A DNA stretch of 47,415 nucleotides from DSXF01 sp964387495 (GCA_964387495.1 CAYLXB010000019.1:1-47415); one strand, 5' to 3'. Shown: positions 29,877-39,805, counted from the stretch's first letter. The notes: a model not told the origin generated them from the letters alone. Program-made: numbers and translations.

Positions 29877-30896
29877 ATGTCACACGAATTCCTGCAAGCA
29901 CTCTGGTTCATCCTGATTGCCATTCTATGGATCGGGTTCTTCTTCCTGGAGGGTTTCGACTTTGGCGTCGGCATGCTGCTTCCCTTCCTGGGCAAGAAGG
30001 ATGTCGAACGACGGGCAATCATCAACACCATTGGCCCGCACTGGGACGGGAACGAAGTATGGTTGTTGACCGCTGGAGGGGCCACCTTCGCGGCCTTTCC
30101 GCACTGGTATGCAACCCTGTTCAGCGGTTTCTACCCAGCCTTTTTCTTGTTGCTGGTTGGGCTGATTCTGCGCGGAGTCGCCTTTGAATTCCGCTCAAAG
30201 GATGCCAACCCCAAATGGCGCAGCCTGTGGGATTGGTGCATCTTCGCCGGCTCGGCACTTCCAACTCTTCTGCTGGGCGTGGCCTTTGCCAATTTTGCCA
30301 AAGGTGTGCCGATTGATGCCGAAATGCAATATACCGGCACATTACTGACTCTGCTCAACCCCTTTGGCCTGCTGGGTGGGCTCACCGCCATTGCCATCTT
30401 CCTGCTGCATGGCTCCCTTTTCCTGAGCATGAAGGTTGAGGGCCAGATCGCACAGCACGCCAAAGCCTTTGCCCAAAAAGCCTGGGGAATAGCCCTGGCA
30501 CTGACGGTGCTTACTCTGGCAGCCGCATTCGTCTATACGGACATCGGCAAGCACGCGGTCATCATCCTGGTACCCGTAGCCGGGCTGGTCGCACTTTTGC
30601 TGGCAGGGTACTTCAACAAGCAAAAGAAGACCGGCTGGGCATTTACCATGACCGGCCTTACCATTGCCTTGAGCGTGATTACCACTTTCCTGGTCATGTT
30701 CCCGAGGGTTATGATCTCGAGTACCGATCCCGCCAACAGCCTGACCATCTATAATGCATCCTCATCTCCATATACCTTGCAAGTGATGAGCGTTGTGGCA
30801 CTGGTTTTCGTGCCCATTGTGCTGGTATACCAAATCTGGACCTACCGGGTCTTCCGCCAGCGGGTCAAAGCAGACCCCAAGACGCTGACGTACTAA
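29877..30896 (+). CDS. cydB: Cytochrome bd ubiquinol oxidase subunit II
   Basis: 339 residues with CTGGAGG upstream. Eight or so membrane helices. The CydB pattern is clear: FFFLEGFDFGVGMLLPFLGK, then TIGPHWDGNEVWLLTAGGATFAAFP (here GPHWDGNEVW), and FRSKDANPKWRSLWD. It pairs with CydA to form the oxidase core. A GC-rich hairpin ends the cydAB transcript. No CydX-like small subunit is seen after it. Confidence 0.95.
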   Translation: MSHEFLQALWFILIAILWIGFFFLEGFDFGVGMLLPFLGKKDVERRAIINTIGPHWDGNEVWLLTAGGATFAAFPHWYATLFSGFYPAFFLLLVGLILRGVAFEFRSKDANPKWRSLWDWCIFAGSALPTLLLGVAFANFAKGVPIDAEMQYTGTLLTLLNPFGLLGGLTAIAIFLLHGSLFLSMKVEGQIAQHAKAFAQKAWGIALALTVLTLAAAFVYTDIGKHAVIILVPVAGLVALLLAGYFNKQKKTGWAFTMTGLTIALSVITTFLVMFPRVMISSTDPANSLTIYNASSSPYTLQVMSVVALVFVPIVLVYQIWTYRVFRQRVKADPKTLTY

Positions 30897-30908
30897 CAGA
30901 ACAGTCCG

Positions 30909-30940
30909 ACAGGCTCCGGAGCAATCCGGAGCCTGTTCAA
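30909..30940 (+). terminator. Hairpin after cydAB
   Basis: 12-bp stem ACAGGCTCCGGA / TCCGGAGCCTGT with a GCAA tetraloop. The T tract is short (TTC), so it may end or protect the mRNA. Confidence 0.6.
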
Positions 30941-30953
30941 TAACATCAGGCTG

Positions 30954-30959
30954 TATAAT
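30954..30959 (+). promoter_or_regulatory. -10 element of the TIR-WD40 gene
   Basis: Perfect TATAAT 56 bp before the chosen start codon. The -35 overlaps the preceding hairpin and is poor. Confidence 0.5.
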
Positions 30960-31014
30960 ATTCATATCCCCTGGAATACCCGCGGGGGGTCTCCCGATGG
31001 AATGGAGGCAGAGA

Positions 31015-34000
31015 ATGTCTCATATTTTCATCTCATACTCACGCAAAGACCTTGAACACGCCGGTCAAATCGTCCAGGCACTGGCGGAGAATCACCTGGA
31101 TACATGGGTCGACTGGAAGAGCATTCCCAAGGGGGAAGATTGGTGGGAACGCATCCAAAATGGCATCGAAGAAGCAGATGCATTCCTTTTCCTTGTCAGC
31201 CCAAATTCGGCAAGATCAAAGGTTTGCCGGAGTGAAATCGCTCATGCCGTACTGAACGGCAAGCGCATCCTGCCGATCCTGCTGCATGACACAGATTCCA
31301 AAATCATCCCCGCCGAGATCGCAAAACTGAACTGGATCTCCTGCCGCGAAGAAGTGGACGATTTCGAAAGAGCCATCGAAGAAACGCGCGCGACCATTCA
31401 CACCGATTACAACTGGTTGAAGTTCCATACAGAACTGCAGGTCAAGGCATTGAAATGGGAGAGGCACAAGGATGTCAGTCGGCTTCTACGCGGAAAGGAA
31501 CTCATCGAGGCCGAGAAATGGCTGAAGGAGACGGGCCTGCAAACAGACCCCCAAACCACAGACCTGCAGCGCAATTTCGTCCTGGAAAGCCGGAAGGCTG
31601 TAAAGCGCCAGCAAAGGATACTGGCAGCTCTCGCTGCCGGTGCAATGCTCATCGTAATTGCATTGGGAATTTACGGCTCCTTCCAGACCCGCACATCACG
31701 CGCACGTGAACTGGCTACGGCTGCCCAATCCATCCTCCAGGAACGCCCGCAAGAAAGCCTGCTCCTGTCCATTGAGGCGCTTAAGGCCTTGAACCCAGGC
31801 GATCCGGATATTCCATCTGTCAACCAGAGCCTGAGAGATGCATTGCTTCAATCCGGGGGCATTGCACTGGGCCAGGGTGCGGTTATTGACGTTGCCCCGG
31901 TGATCAGCCCTGATAATCATTGGCTGGTTACGGGTACTGACACTGGCACGGTACAACTTTGGGATTTGACCGGTCCTAGTCTTCCAACCACGCCGCGTGT
32001 ATTCCCTGCGCACGAGGATCCAATCCAGGCAGTGACGATTAGTCCCGATGGCCGCTGGCTGATTTCGGCCAGTACGGATACCGAAGTCCGTTTATGGGAT
32101 TTATCCGGTTCTATGCCGGGCGACAGTTCCACCATCCTCACAGTCAGTGAGTGTTCCATCTCCACGCTCGCAGCCAGTCCGGATGGGCACTGGCTGGTGA
32201 TCGGCTGCGACAATGACACCGTAAAAATCTGGGATCTAGAAAAGTTCGATCCGGCTTCCCCGCTTATCTCCCTTTCCCATGAAGAAGCGCCTTCCGATGA
32301 CAGCATTTTCGGTCCAGGAGTTGGCATGGTCATGCCGGACCGGCAGCGTCTGATTGACATCGATGCAAATAGCCGCTGGCTGGCCCTGGCAAGTTGGGAC
32401 ATTGTTTTCCTGTGGGATTTAGACACGCCCGCCCTGTATACAAAACCAATCACCCTTAGCGGCCATATTTTTCCAATCATTACCCTGGCAATCAGCCCGA
32501 ATAATTCCTGGCTGGCAACAGCCGATGCGAAAACCATCCTGCTCTGGGATCTGGCCCATGCCGGCCCCGGGATGCAGCCGACCGTCCTATCCGAAGGGTT
32601 CCAGGTGGCGGCAATCGGCTTCAGCCCGGATGGTTCCCAACTGGCAGGCGGAAACATCGAGGGATGGGTACGCCTGTGGAGCCTTGCCTCCCCTGATCCT
32701 GCCAACGCGATTTTTGATATTGAGGGGCAGGCAGAGTCAATGTACGCACTGGCCATCTCCCCGGATGGGCACTGGTTGATCACAGCCGGCAAAGACGTCC
32801 GGCTGCTCGATCTCTCCACACAGGGCCATTTCCTGCCGCCGCTCATTTTGCGGGGATATGAATATCCGGTCACCGCCCTGCGAGTCAGCCCCAACAGCCT
32901 CTGGCTGGCCACGTTGAGCACTGACAGTGCGGTACGTATATGGAACCTGAGTTCCCCACAACCCACCGCATCACCGGTCACGTTGTGGGCACACGAGGGC
33001 AATGGCAACATCGGCCTGATTGCCGCCAGCCCAAAGGCCAACCGCTGGCTGGTCACCAGTGGAGGGAATGGGATCGTCCTGTGGGAGCTGACCACCCCTG
33101 ATTTCTACAAAAAGTATGAACTACTCAGCCGTCAGCCCGCTGCCGTGATGGCGGTCAGCCCGGATAACCACTGGCTGGCCGCGGACGGCGAAGCGGGCAG
33201 CCTCCGGTTGTTCGACCTGGAGCAACCGGGGGAGGAACCCCTGCAGTTGGCCGGACATCAAGGCCCTGTCTCCGGGCTTGCTTTCAGTCCGGACAGCCGC
33301 TGGCTGGCCTCTGCCGGAACAGGCCAGGCATTCCTGTGGGACCTCACCGCAAAAAATATTGCCCGGAACCCGGTAGCCCTGCCCGGGCAGGCCGGGGATG
33401 TGCCGGTGATTTCTTTCAGCCCCAGAGGCAGGTGGTTGGCCGCAGCAAGCCCGGCAGGCACACTGCTCTGGAACTTGAGCACCGGGAACCCCGTGGAGCA
33501 GCCTGTCGCGGTGGGCGGAAGAGAATTGCCAGCCGAGGGCGTGGCCTTCAGCCCTGATGAGCGCTGGCTGGTGGCAGGCGAAGACGACCTGTACTTCCTG
33601 GATTTGAATACCCCAAGCCTGAAAGCAAGATATGAAATCAAGGGGGCGGGCACTCCCGCGGCGATCAGCCCGGATAATCACTGGCTGGTAGTTATGAAGG
33701 AGGATTTGCCCCGCCTGATAAAGATGAACAACCCAGGGGCAACCCCCATTCCACTGGTTGGCCATGAAGGGAAAATCACCAGCCTTGTGATTAGCCCGGA
33801 CGGCCATTGGCTTGCCACCGGCAGTTGGGATAACACCGCCCGCCTGTGGAATCTGAAGGCCGGGAACCCATCCGAAACCGCCGTCGTCCTGCGCCCCCCG
33901 GCACAGTGGCTTCCCCACGTCAACCGGCTGGCGATCACCCCTGACAGCCACTGGCTGGTCATGGGGGTGGAGGCTGGTTCCATTTACGTATGGACACTGA

Positions 34001-34125
34001 GGCAGGACGAACTGGTTTCCCAAGCCTGCCAGACCGCAGGGCGTAATCTTTACAAGGATGAATGGACTTTATTCTTCAGCGAAAAACAACCCGCAACCTG
34101 CCCTCAATGGCCTGTAGAGGAATGA
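31015..34125 (+). CDS. TIR-transmembrane-WD40 repeat protein
   Basis: 1036 residues. ATG 31015 is preferred over ATG 30997 because GGAGG lies 6 nt before it. Residues 1-130 are a TIR domain (HIFISYSRKD, WVDWKSIPKGEDWW, FLFLVSPNSARSK, GKRILPILL) with the likely catalytic Glu74 in CRSEIAHAV. A helical segment follows, then one membrane span at about 201-223. Residues about 290-1020 hold about 16 WD40-type units with SPDxHWLxTG and LWDL signatures, enough for two propellers. Bacterial TIR domains often cleave NAD+ or make signal nucleotides, and WD40 blades bind ligands or proteins. A sensor or defence role is inferred. It sits alone between cydAB and the EamA-cydDC run. Confidence 0.88.
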   Translation: MSHIFISYSRKDLEHAGQIVQALAENHLDTWVDWKSIPKGEDWWERIQNGIEEADAFLFLVSPNSARSKVCRSEIAHAVLNGKRILPILLHDTDSKIIPAEIAKLNWISCREEVDDFERAIEETRATIHTDYNWLKFHTELQVKALKWERHKDVSRLLRGKELIEAEKWLKETGLQTDPQTTDLQRNFVLESRKAVKRQQRILAALAAGAMLIVIALGIYGSFQTRTSRARELATAAQSILQERPQESLLLSIEALKALNPGDPDIPSVNQSLRDALLQSGGIALGQGAVIDVAPVISPDNHWLVTGTDTGTVQLWDLTGPSLPTTPRVFPAHEDPIQAVTISPDGRWLISASTDTEVRLWDLSGSMPGDSSTILTVSECSISTLAASPDGHWLVIGCDNDTVKIWDLEKFDPASPLISLSHEEAPSDDSIFGPGVGMVMPDRQRLIDIDANSRWLALASWDIVFLWDLDTPALYTKPITLSGHIFPIITLAISPNNSWLATADAKTILLWDLAHAGPGMQPTVLSEGFQVAAIGFSPDGSQLAGGNIEGWVRLWSLASPDPANAIFDIEGQAESMYALAISPDGHWLITAGKDVRLLDLSTQGHFLPPLILRGYEYPVTALRVSPNSLWLATLSTDSAVRIWNLSSPQPTASPVTLWAHEGNGNIGLIAASPKANRWLVTSGGNGIVLWELTTPDFYKKYELLSRQPAAVMAVSPDNHWLAADGEAGSLRLFDLEQPGEEPLQLAGHQGPVSGLAFSPDSRWLASAGTGQAFLWDLTAKNIARNPVALPGQAGDVPVISFSPRGRWLAAASPAGTLLWNLSTGNPVEQPVAVGGRELPAEGVAFSPDERWLVAGEDDLYFLDLNTPSLKARYEIKGAGTPAAISPDNHWLVVMKEDLPRLIKMNNPGATPIPLVGHEGKITSLVISPDGHWLATGSWDNTARLWNLKAGNPSETAVVLRPPAQWLPHVNRLAITPDSHWLVMGVEAGSIYVWTLRQDELVSQACQTAGRNLYKDEWTLFFSEKQPATCPQWPVEE
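31880..34010 (+). repeat. WD40 coding repeats (~16 units)
   Basis: Recurring DNA such as CACTGGCTGGT and AGCCCGGATAAC marks units of about 120-150 bp, each encoding SPDxxWL...LWDL. Several units are nearly identical in this core, a sign of repeat amplification. Confidence 0.8.
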
Positions 34126-34212
34126 CCTGTACTCTCACATGGCCTTCTGGCCGGCGCCTGGGTAAAATTAATAATTCCGAATTACAATTCCTGATGAATC
34201 CCTATCCAATCT

Positions 34213-34220
34213 GGTATGAT
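34213..34220 (+). promoter_or_regulatory. Extended -10 for the EamA-cydDC-nitroreductase run
   Basis: TGGTATGAT has the TGn extension before TATGAT, about 40 bp before the EamA start. The -35 is weak. Confidence 0.45.
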
Positions 34221-34259
34221 AGCCACCAGTTGGGCAAAACTGCTCCCAAGAGAATTTTC

Positions 34260-35114
34260 ATGCATTTTACTTCCGACCGCCGCAAAGCTGTAATTCTTCT
34301 CATCGTTGCTGCAACTCTATGGAGTACCAGCGGACTGTTCGTAAAAATCATGGACTGGCAGCCGCTCGCAATCCTGGCCGGGCGCAGCATCTTTTCGAGT
34401 CTGCTCTTCCTGGCATACTTGCGACGCATCCCGCGCAGGTTGACGCGCTGGCAAATTACGGCCGCAGCGGCCTATGTAATGACCCAATTTTTGTATATCA
34501 ATTCCATGAAGCTGACCACAGCAGCCAATGCCATCTTTCTGCAATATACATCCCCCATATACATCGTTCTGCTGGGCTACTGGTTCCTGAATGAAAAGCC
34601 CACGCGTGCCAACTGGGGTTCGATGGCAATCATCTTTACGGGTCTGTTGCTTTTCTTTGGCGACAGCCTGAGCCTGGAGGGATTATACGGCAACCTGCTG
34701 GCAATCCTGAGTGGCGTTACCATGGCACTCCTGACAGTTGCCATGCGCGCTCAAAAAGACGGCTCACCAGCAGAAAGCATCCTGGTCGCCAACTTGTTCA
34801 CCGCCGTGTTTGGCTTTCCCTTTGTATTGCAGGAGTCCTGGACGGTGACTAACTGGGGTATCCTGGGTTTTTTGGGCATTTTCCAGATCGGGCTTGCTTT
34901 CCTTTTGTATTCGATTGCCATCAAGCATGTCCCTGCAATTGAGGCAACCCTGCTCAGTACACTGGAACCAATCCTGAACCCGCTTTGGGTATTCCTATTC
35001 ATCGGCGAAATGCCTGGCAACATGGCCCTGCTGGGCGCCATCGTCGTCCTGGCCGGGGTGATCATGAGCGCGATCACCAGCGCCCGCACTATTCCCATTC
35101 CAACCCGAGGATGA
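34260..35114 (+). CDS. EamA/DMT-family transporter
   Basis: 284 residues with about ten membrane segments in two EamA halves (LLIVAATLWSTSGLFVKIMDW at the start; LGFLGIFQIGLAFLLYSIAIK then ATLLSTLEPILNPLWVFLFIGE in the second half). Such proteins export or import small metabolites; no substrate can be given. ATG 34260 is chosen because the first membrane helix starts just after it and a promoter lies between it and earlier in-frame ATGs. Its stop overlaps the cydDC start by ATGA, which suggests cotranslation. Confidence 0.88.
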   Translation: MHFTSDRRKAVILLIVAATLWSTSGLFVKIMDWQPLAILAGRSIFSSLLFLAYLRRIPRRLTRWQITAAAAYVMTQFLYINSMKLTTAANAIFLQYTSPIYIVLLGYWFLNEKPTRANWGSMAIIFTGLLLFFGDSLSLEGLYGNLLAILSGVTMALLTVAMRAQKDGSPAESILVANLFTAVFGFPFVLQESWTVTNWGILGFLGIFQIGLAFLLYSIAIKHVPAIEATLLSTLEPILNPLWVFLFIGEMPGNMALLGAIVVLAGVIMSAITSARTIPIPTRG

Positions 35115-38100
35115 TTCATCGCAGGCTGCTCGCGTTGACACGTGACACCCGCCTGGCACTTGCCGTGACGGTATTGGCAGGGTTCCTGGGCGGACTGTTA
35201 GCGATCTCCCAAGCACATCTGTTCAGTCGAACGGTGAACAATGTCTTTCTGGGAGGACAGGGACTCATTCAGGTGGGCGGACTGATGCGACTGTTCCTGG
35301 CCGTCATCATCATGCGCTCCCTGGCTGCCTGGCTGACCGAACTCAGCGCCGGTGCGGTAGCCCGCAGGATCAAGGCCAACCTGCGCCAGCGGCTCTTTGC
35401 TCACATCCTAAGGCTTGGACCAGCCTATACACGCGGCGAACGCACGGGAGAGTTAACAGCCGCAGCCGTGGATGGCGTGGAGGCTCTGGAGGCATACTTC
35501 AGCCAATACCTGCCGCAACTGATCAACGCAGCACTTATCCCCCTTTCCGTGCTGGCCTTTGTTTTTCCTCTGGACCCCCTTTCGGGGTTGGTTCTCCTGC
35601 TGACCGCCCCGCTTATCCCCATCTTCATGATCCTGATCGGCAGGACAGCCGAGTCCCTGACCAAACGCCAATGGGAAACACTTGGCCGCCTCTCAGCCCA
35701 TTTCCTGGACAGCCTGCAGGGCCTTACGACACTAAAGACCTTTGGACAGGGCAAGGCCCAGGTGAAGAGCATTGCAGCCGTAAGCGACAAATTCCGGGAT
35801 GTGACACTGGGTGTCCTGCGCATCACTTTCCTTTCTGCCCTGGCTCTGGAACTACTGGCTACTTTAAGCACGGCTGTAATTGCCGTGGAGGTTGGCCTGC
35901 GCCTGTTGTATTTCCGGCTCACCTTCGAAAAAGCCCTGTTTCTGCTTGTAATCGCGCCAGAGTTCTACCTGCCGCTGCGGATGCTGGGACTTCGCTTCCA
36001 TGCTGGCATGGCAGGGACGAGCGCCGCCAGAAGGATCTTCGAAATCCTGGATCTGCCGACAGCAACCACAGACGAAAAACCACAGGCGGCAGGAGAAACA
36101 ACTGTTACTGCACCAGCGTCCATCATACTCGAGGGAGTCGGGTTTACTTATCCGGGCGAAACGGTCCCAGCCCTGCAGAACATTTCAATCACTATTCTGG
36201 GTGGAAAGCACACCGCCCTGGTAGGACCCAGCGGGGCCGGCAAAAGCACCCTGGTCAACTTGTTGCTGGGCTTTCACCAGCCTGCCTGCGGTAAAATCTA
36301 CACAGAGTATGTCCACGCACCCGTCATTCAAGGACCGCCACCCACAACCCAAATCGCTTGGGTGCCGCAAAAACCCTACCTGTTCCACGACACGCTTGCC
36401 GCCAACATCCGTCTGGGGAGACCGGAAGCCAGCAATGAAGAACTTGCCAGCGCAGCACTTGCCGCCGGGCTGGGCGACTTTATCGCCTCGCTGCCCGAGG
36501 GCTACCAAACCATCATCGGGGAAGGCGGAGTGCGCCTCTCCGGCGGACAGGCCCAGCGCCTGGCCCTTGCGCGTGCCTTTCTGAAGGACGCCCCTCTGCT
36601 GATCTTGGATGAGCCCAGTTCCAGCCTCGATCCACAGACCGAGTTCGTGCTGGAGGAGTCAATGCACCGCCTGGGGCAGGGACGCACCGTGTTGACCATT
36701 GCTCACCGCCTGAGCACCGTCTACCAGGCTGACCAGATCATTGTGCTCGAAAGAGGGCGGGTGGTGGAAACCGGCACACACACCGGGTTGGTGGAGCACG
36801 AGGGGCTGTATGTGCGCCTGCTCAAAGCACATACCACAAGCATTGGGCCCGCCGCCAATGCTGCCGGGAGGCCAAGGTCAGGCGGGAACCAGGATAAATT
36901 CGTTGAAAAACTGGTCACCTCAAGCCTGGGAGGTTTCACATCCAGCAGCCGAACCGCAAACGATACCCGAACGCCGGCACCCTCAATCCTGCGCCTGATC
37001 GGATTCCTGTGCGGTTCATGGGGACAGGTGTTACTTTCAACGCTGCTGGGCTCGTTGACCATCGGGGCAAGCATCAGCCTGCTCGGCACTTCGGCCTGGC
37101 TCATTTCAGCCGCAGCCCTGCACCCTTCCATTGCAGAACTGCAGGTGGCCATTGTGGGTGTGCGCTTCTTCGGCATCAGCCGGGGCATCTTCCGCTATCT
37201 CGAGCGGTTGGTCTCGCACGGCGTTACATTCCGCCTGCTGGCGCGCCTGCGCACCTGGTTCTATGAAAACCTGGAACCCCTCGCCCCGGCACGCCTGATG
37301 GATTACCGCGCCGGCGACCTGTTGAGCCGCAGTGTGGCAGATGTGGAAAGATTGGAGAACTTCTACGTGCGGGCGGTCGCCCCACCCCTGACCGCCCTGC
37401 TCACCGGAGCAGGCACCTGCCTTTTCATTAGTTCTTTTCACCCCCTGCCCGGCTTGGCTCTGCTGGGCTTGCTGGCAAGCCTGGGCCTGGGCCTGCCGCT
37501 GCTCATACAAGCACTCAGCCGCCGCCCCGGCCGGGAATTAGTCCGGCAGCGGGCAGACCTGCACGTGCAGTTGGTGGACGGCATCCAGGGTCTGGCAGAC
37601 CTGCTGGTCTATGGGCACGGCGCTGAACGCAAGGCGCAATTGGCGGCTGCGGATCAAAAATATTCAGGCGCACAGGCGGTCATGGCACAGATCAACGCCC
37701 TGCAAAGCGGGCTGGGCGTGTTAATCACCAACCTTGGATTATGGGTTTTACTCATTCTGTGCATTCCACAGGTGCAAAACGGTAAAATCGAAGGAGTGAT
37801 GCTGGCAGCATTGGCACTTGTGGCACTCGCAAGTTTCGAGGCAGTCCAGCCCCTACCGCTGGCAGCACAGACACTTGCCAGTTCAACAGAAGCGGCCCGG
37901 CGGTTGTTCGAGATCGTAGACACGGAGCCGGCCAGCCGTGAAACAGCACGCAGCAAAGTTCTGCCAGGCCCCGGCACGAAAGTTGCCTCCCCCCCCCTGC
38001 AGATCAGGAACCTTTCATTCACCTATCCCGGAAGCAACCAACCTGCCCTGTTAAATGTTTCATTCGACCTGCCTGCAAATAGTTCAGTGGCTCTCGTAGG

Positions 38101-38728
38101 GCCAAGCGGTGCAGGCAAAAGTACACTGGTCAGCCTGCTGCTACGATTCTGGGACTACCAGCAGGGTGAGATCCTGTTGGCAGGAAACTCAATCCTTGAC
38201 TATGCGCAAGAAACCGTTCGCAGACAGTTTGCAGTTCTCTCACAAAATGCATACTTCTTCAACGCCACCATCCGGCAGAACCTGCAGATGGCACAGCCAG
38301 AGGCAAGCCAGAAACAAATCGAACAAGCTGCGCAGCAGGCGCATATCCACGAATTCATCATCTCATTGCCCAAAGGATATGACACGTTCATTGGCGAGCA
38401 AGGCTTGCGGCTGAGCGGAGGAGAACGGCAAAGGCTGGGGCTGGCACGCGCCCTGCTGAAGGGAAGCGGATTCCTGATCCTGGACGAACCAACGGCCAAT
38501 CTGGACACCCTGAGCGAACACCAGCTGCACAAGTCGCTCTTCGAGAAGCCGCGCAGCCAGTCCATTCTGTTAATCACCCATCGACTGGTCGGGCTGGAGA
38601 AATTCGACCAAATCCTGGTGATGAAGGAAGGCCGCATTGTCGAACGCGGGAGCCATGCCGGGCTGTTATCCAGAGACGGCCTCTACCGGCGCTTATTCGA
38701 ACTGCAAAACCGGATCCTGGAGGCATGA
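35111..38728 (+). CDS. cydDC: Fused CydDC-type thiol reductant ABC exporter
   Basis: 1205 residues, roughly twice one ABC exporter half. The CydD-like half (about 1-590) has membrane segments and an ATPase with Walker A at 372-379 (GPSGAGKS), LSGGQ at 476-480 and LLILDEPSSSLD. The CydC-like half (about 630-1205) repeats this with Walker A at 997-1004, LSGGE at 1101-1105 and FLILDEPTANLD. CydDC exports cysteine or glutathione-type thiols and is needed to assemble cytochrome bd. The Q-rich Pro/Ala/Gly linker near 575-625 joins the halves. Both sites look intact. ATG 35111 overlaps the EamA stop by ATGA. Confidence 0.88.
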   Translation: MIHRRLLALTRDTRLALAVTVLAGFLGGLLAISQAHLFSRTVNNVFLGGQGLIQVGGLMRLFLAVIIMRSLAAWLTELSAGAVARRIKANLRQRLFAHILRLGPAYTRGERTGELTAAAVDGVEALEAYFSQYLPQLINAALIPLSVLAFVFPLDPLSGLVLLLTAPLIPIFMILIGRTAESLTKRQWETLGRLSAHFLDSLQGLTTLKTFGQGKAQVKSIAAVSDKFRDVTLGVLRITFLSALALELLATLSTAVIAVEVGLRLLYFRLTFEKALFLLVIAPEFYLPLRMLGLRFHAGMAGTSAARRIFEILDLPTATTDEKPQAAGETTVTAPASIILEGVGFTYPGETVPALQNISITILGGKHTALVGPSGAGKSTLVNLLLGFHQPACGKIYTEYVHAPVIQGPPPTTQIAWVPQKPYLFHDTLAANIRLGRPEASNEELASAALAAGLGDFIASLPEGYQTIIGEGGVRLSGGQAQRLALARAFLKDAPLLILDEPSSSLDPQTEFVLEESMHRLGQGRTVLTIAHRLSTVYQADQIIVLERGRVVETGTHTGLVEHEGLYVRLLKAHTTSIGPAANAAGRPRSGGNQDKFVEKLVTSSLGGFTSSSRTANDTRTPAPSILRLIGFLCGSWGQVLLSTLLGSLTIGASISLLGTSAWLISAAALHPSIAELQVAIVGVRFFGISRGIFRYLERLVSHGVTFRLLARLRTWFYENLEPLAPARLMDYRAGDLLSRSVADVERLENFYVRAVAPPLTALLTGAGTCLFISSFHPLPGLALLGLLASLGLGLPLLIQALSRRPGRELVRQRADLHVQLVDGIQGLADLLVYGHGAERKAQLAAADQKYSGAQAVMAQINALQSGLGVLITNLGLWVLLILCIPQVQNGKIEGVMLAALALVALASFEAVQPLPLAAQTLASSTEAARRLFEIVDTEPASRETARSKVLPGPGTKVASPPLQIRNLSFTYPGSNQPALLNVSFDLPANSSVALVGPSGAGKSTLVSLLLRFWDYQQGEILLAGNSILDYAQETVRRQFAVLSQNAYFFNATIRQNLQMAQPEASQKQIEQAAQQAHIHEFIISLPKGYDTFIGEQGLRLSGGERQRLGLARALLKGSGFLILDEPTANLDTLSEHQLHKSLFEKPRSQSILLITHRLVGLEKFDQILVMKEGRIVERGSHAGLLSRDGLYRRLFELQNRILEA

Positions 38729-38739
38729 GGCTGATAACG

Positions 38740-39603
38740 ATGAATATTCAAGAAGCAATCCAAAACCGGTATTCATGCAGAATCTATGAAAAGCGTCCAA
38801 TTCAGACCGAGGTACAACAACAATTGGCAGAAATTCTGCAGGGATTCACCAGCGGTCCCATGGGAACACCCATACGCTTTATGTTCGCAGCGGAAAACGA
38901 TCAGGAACGGGACAACCTGCGAGGCCTGGGCACTTATGGCTTCATCCGCAACCCTACCGGATTTATCATTGCCACGGTACAAGAAAAGCCCCATGCGCTG
39001 GAAGATTTTGGATACCGGATGGAGCAGGTAATCCTGGAAGCCACCCGCCTGGGACTGGCAACTTGTTGGTTGGGCGGTAGTTTCACGCAAAGCAGTTTTG
39101 CCGCAAGGATCGGCAAGCGCGAAGACGAAAGCCTCCCGGCGGTCGCTGCCTGCGGCTATGCTGCAGCGGAAGGACGAGCCAGGGACCTGATCCGCCGCCA
39201 GGCGCGCAGTGACAGCCGCCTGCCCTGGGAAGCAATCCTGTTTAAAGATGAATTTGGAAGGCCGCTCCTTCGCAAAGAAGCCGGAGCACTCGGGCTTCCG
39301 CTTGAAATGGTTCGTCTGGCACCCTCGGCATCCAACAAACAACCCTGGCGCATCCTTAAGGCAGGCCGGCGCCTGCACTTTTACCTGGAGCGAACACAAA
39401 ACTACGGCCGCGGGAGCCTGGCATATACCCTGCTGGGGCTGGCTGATTTACAGCGCGTGGATATTGGCATTGCCATGTGCCACCTGGAACTGGCAGCGCG
39501 GGAAACGGGGCTGGAGGGAGCCTGGGTGGAGGCAAATCCAGGTTTGCCCCTGCCCAATGAGCATACCAGTTATATACTAAGCTGGCAAATCGAATCAAGT
39601 TAG
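38740..39603 (+). CDS. Nitroreductase-family protein (TM1586-like)
   Basis: 287 residues. The N-terminal IQEAIQNRYSCRIYEKRPI is the usual flavin-nitroreductase start, and RMEQVILEATRLGLATCWLGG and MVRLAPSASNKQPWRI match the TM1586-type two-domain family that binds FMN. Oxidoreductase activity on quinones or nitro compounds is inferred. The start is taken at ATG 38740, where GAGG lies 9 nt upstream; an ATG at 38725 overlaps the cydDC stop but has its SD too close. It is the last gene of the EamA-cydDC run. Confidence 0.8.
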   Translation: MNIQEAIQNRYSCRIYEKRPIQTEVQQQLAEILQGFTSGPMGTPIRFMFAAENDQERDNLRGLGTYGFIRNPTGFIIATVQEKPHALEDFGYRMEQVILEATRLGLATCWLGGSFTQSSFAARIGKREDESLPAVAACGYAAAEGRARDLIRRQARSDSRLPWEAILFKDEFGRPLLRKEAGALGLPLEMVRLAPSASNKQPWRILKAGRRLHFYLERTQNYGRGSLAYTLLGLADLQRVDIGIAMCHLELAARETGLEGAWVEANPGLPLPNEHTSYILSWQIESS

Positions 39604-39617
39604 GCGAAAAATTCGGC

Positions 39618-39646
39618 TTGCACAGCACGAACGAACGTGCTATAAT
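39618..39646 (+). promoter_or_regulatory. Promoter of rho
   Basis: TATAAT (39641-39646) with a TTGCAC element (39618-39623) 17 bp upstream; predicted leader about 200 nt. Confidence 0.6.
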
Positions 39647-39776
39647 CATTGCGTTCCCCGTTTTTTGACAGATTGGGTCGAGCGTCGCCGTGCACAGTCA
39701 TTCAGCCTGTGTGCGTGACAACAGTAAAAAAATAAACCTTGAAAGAATATCCCCAATTTCAAATCAAGTAGTGCAA

Positions 39777-39805
39777 ACAGCCCGCCCGAGGGGGCGCTGT
39801 CTTTT
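39777..39805 (+). promoter_or_regulatory. Terminator-like hairpin in the rho leader
   Basis: ACAGC/GCTGT closes a GC-rich stem with two bulges and a CGAG loop, followed by CTTTTC, about 50 nt before the rho start. It may be an attenuator. Confidence 0.35.
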
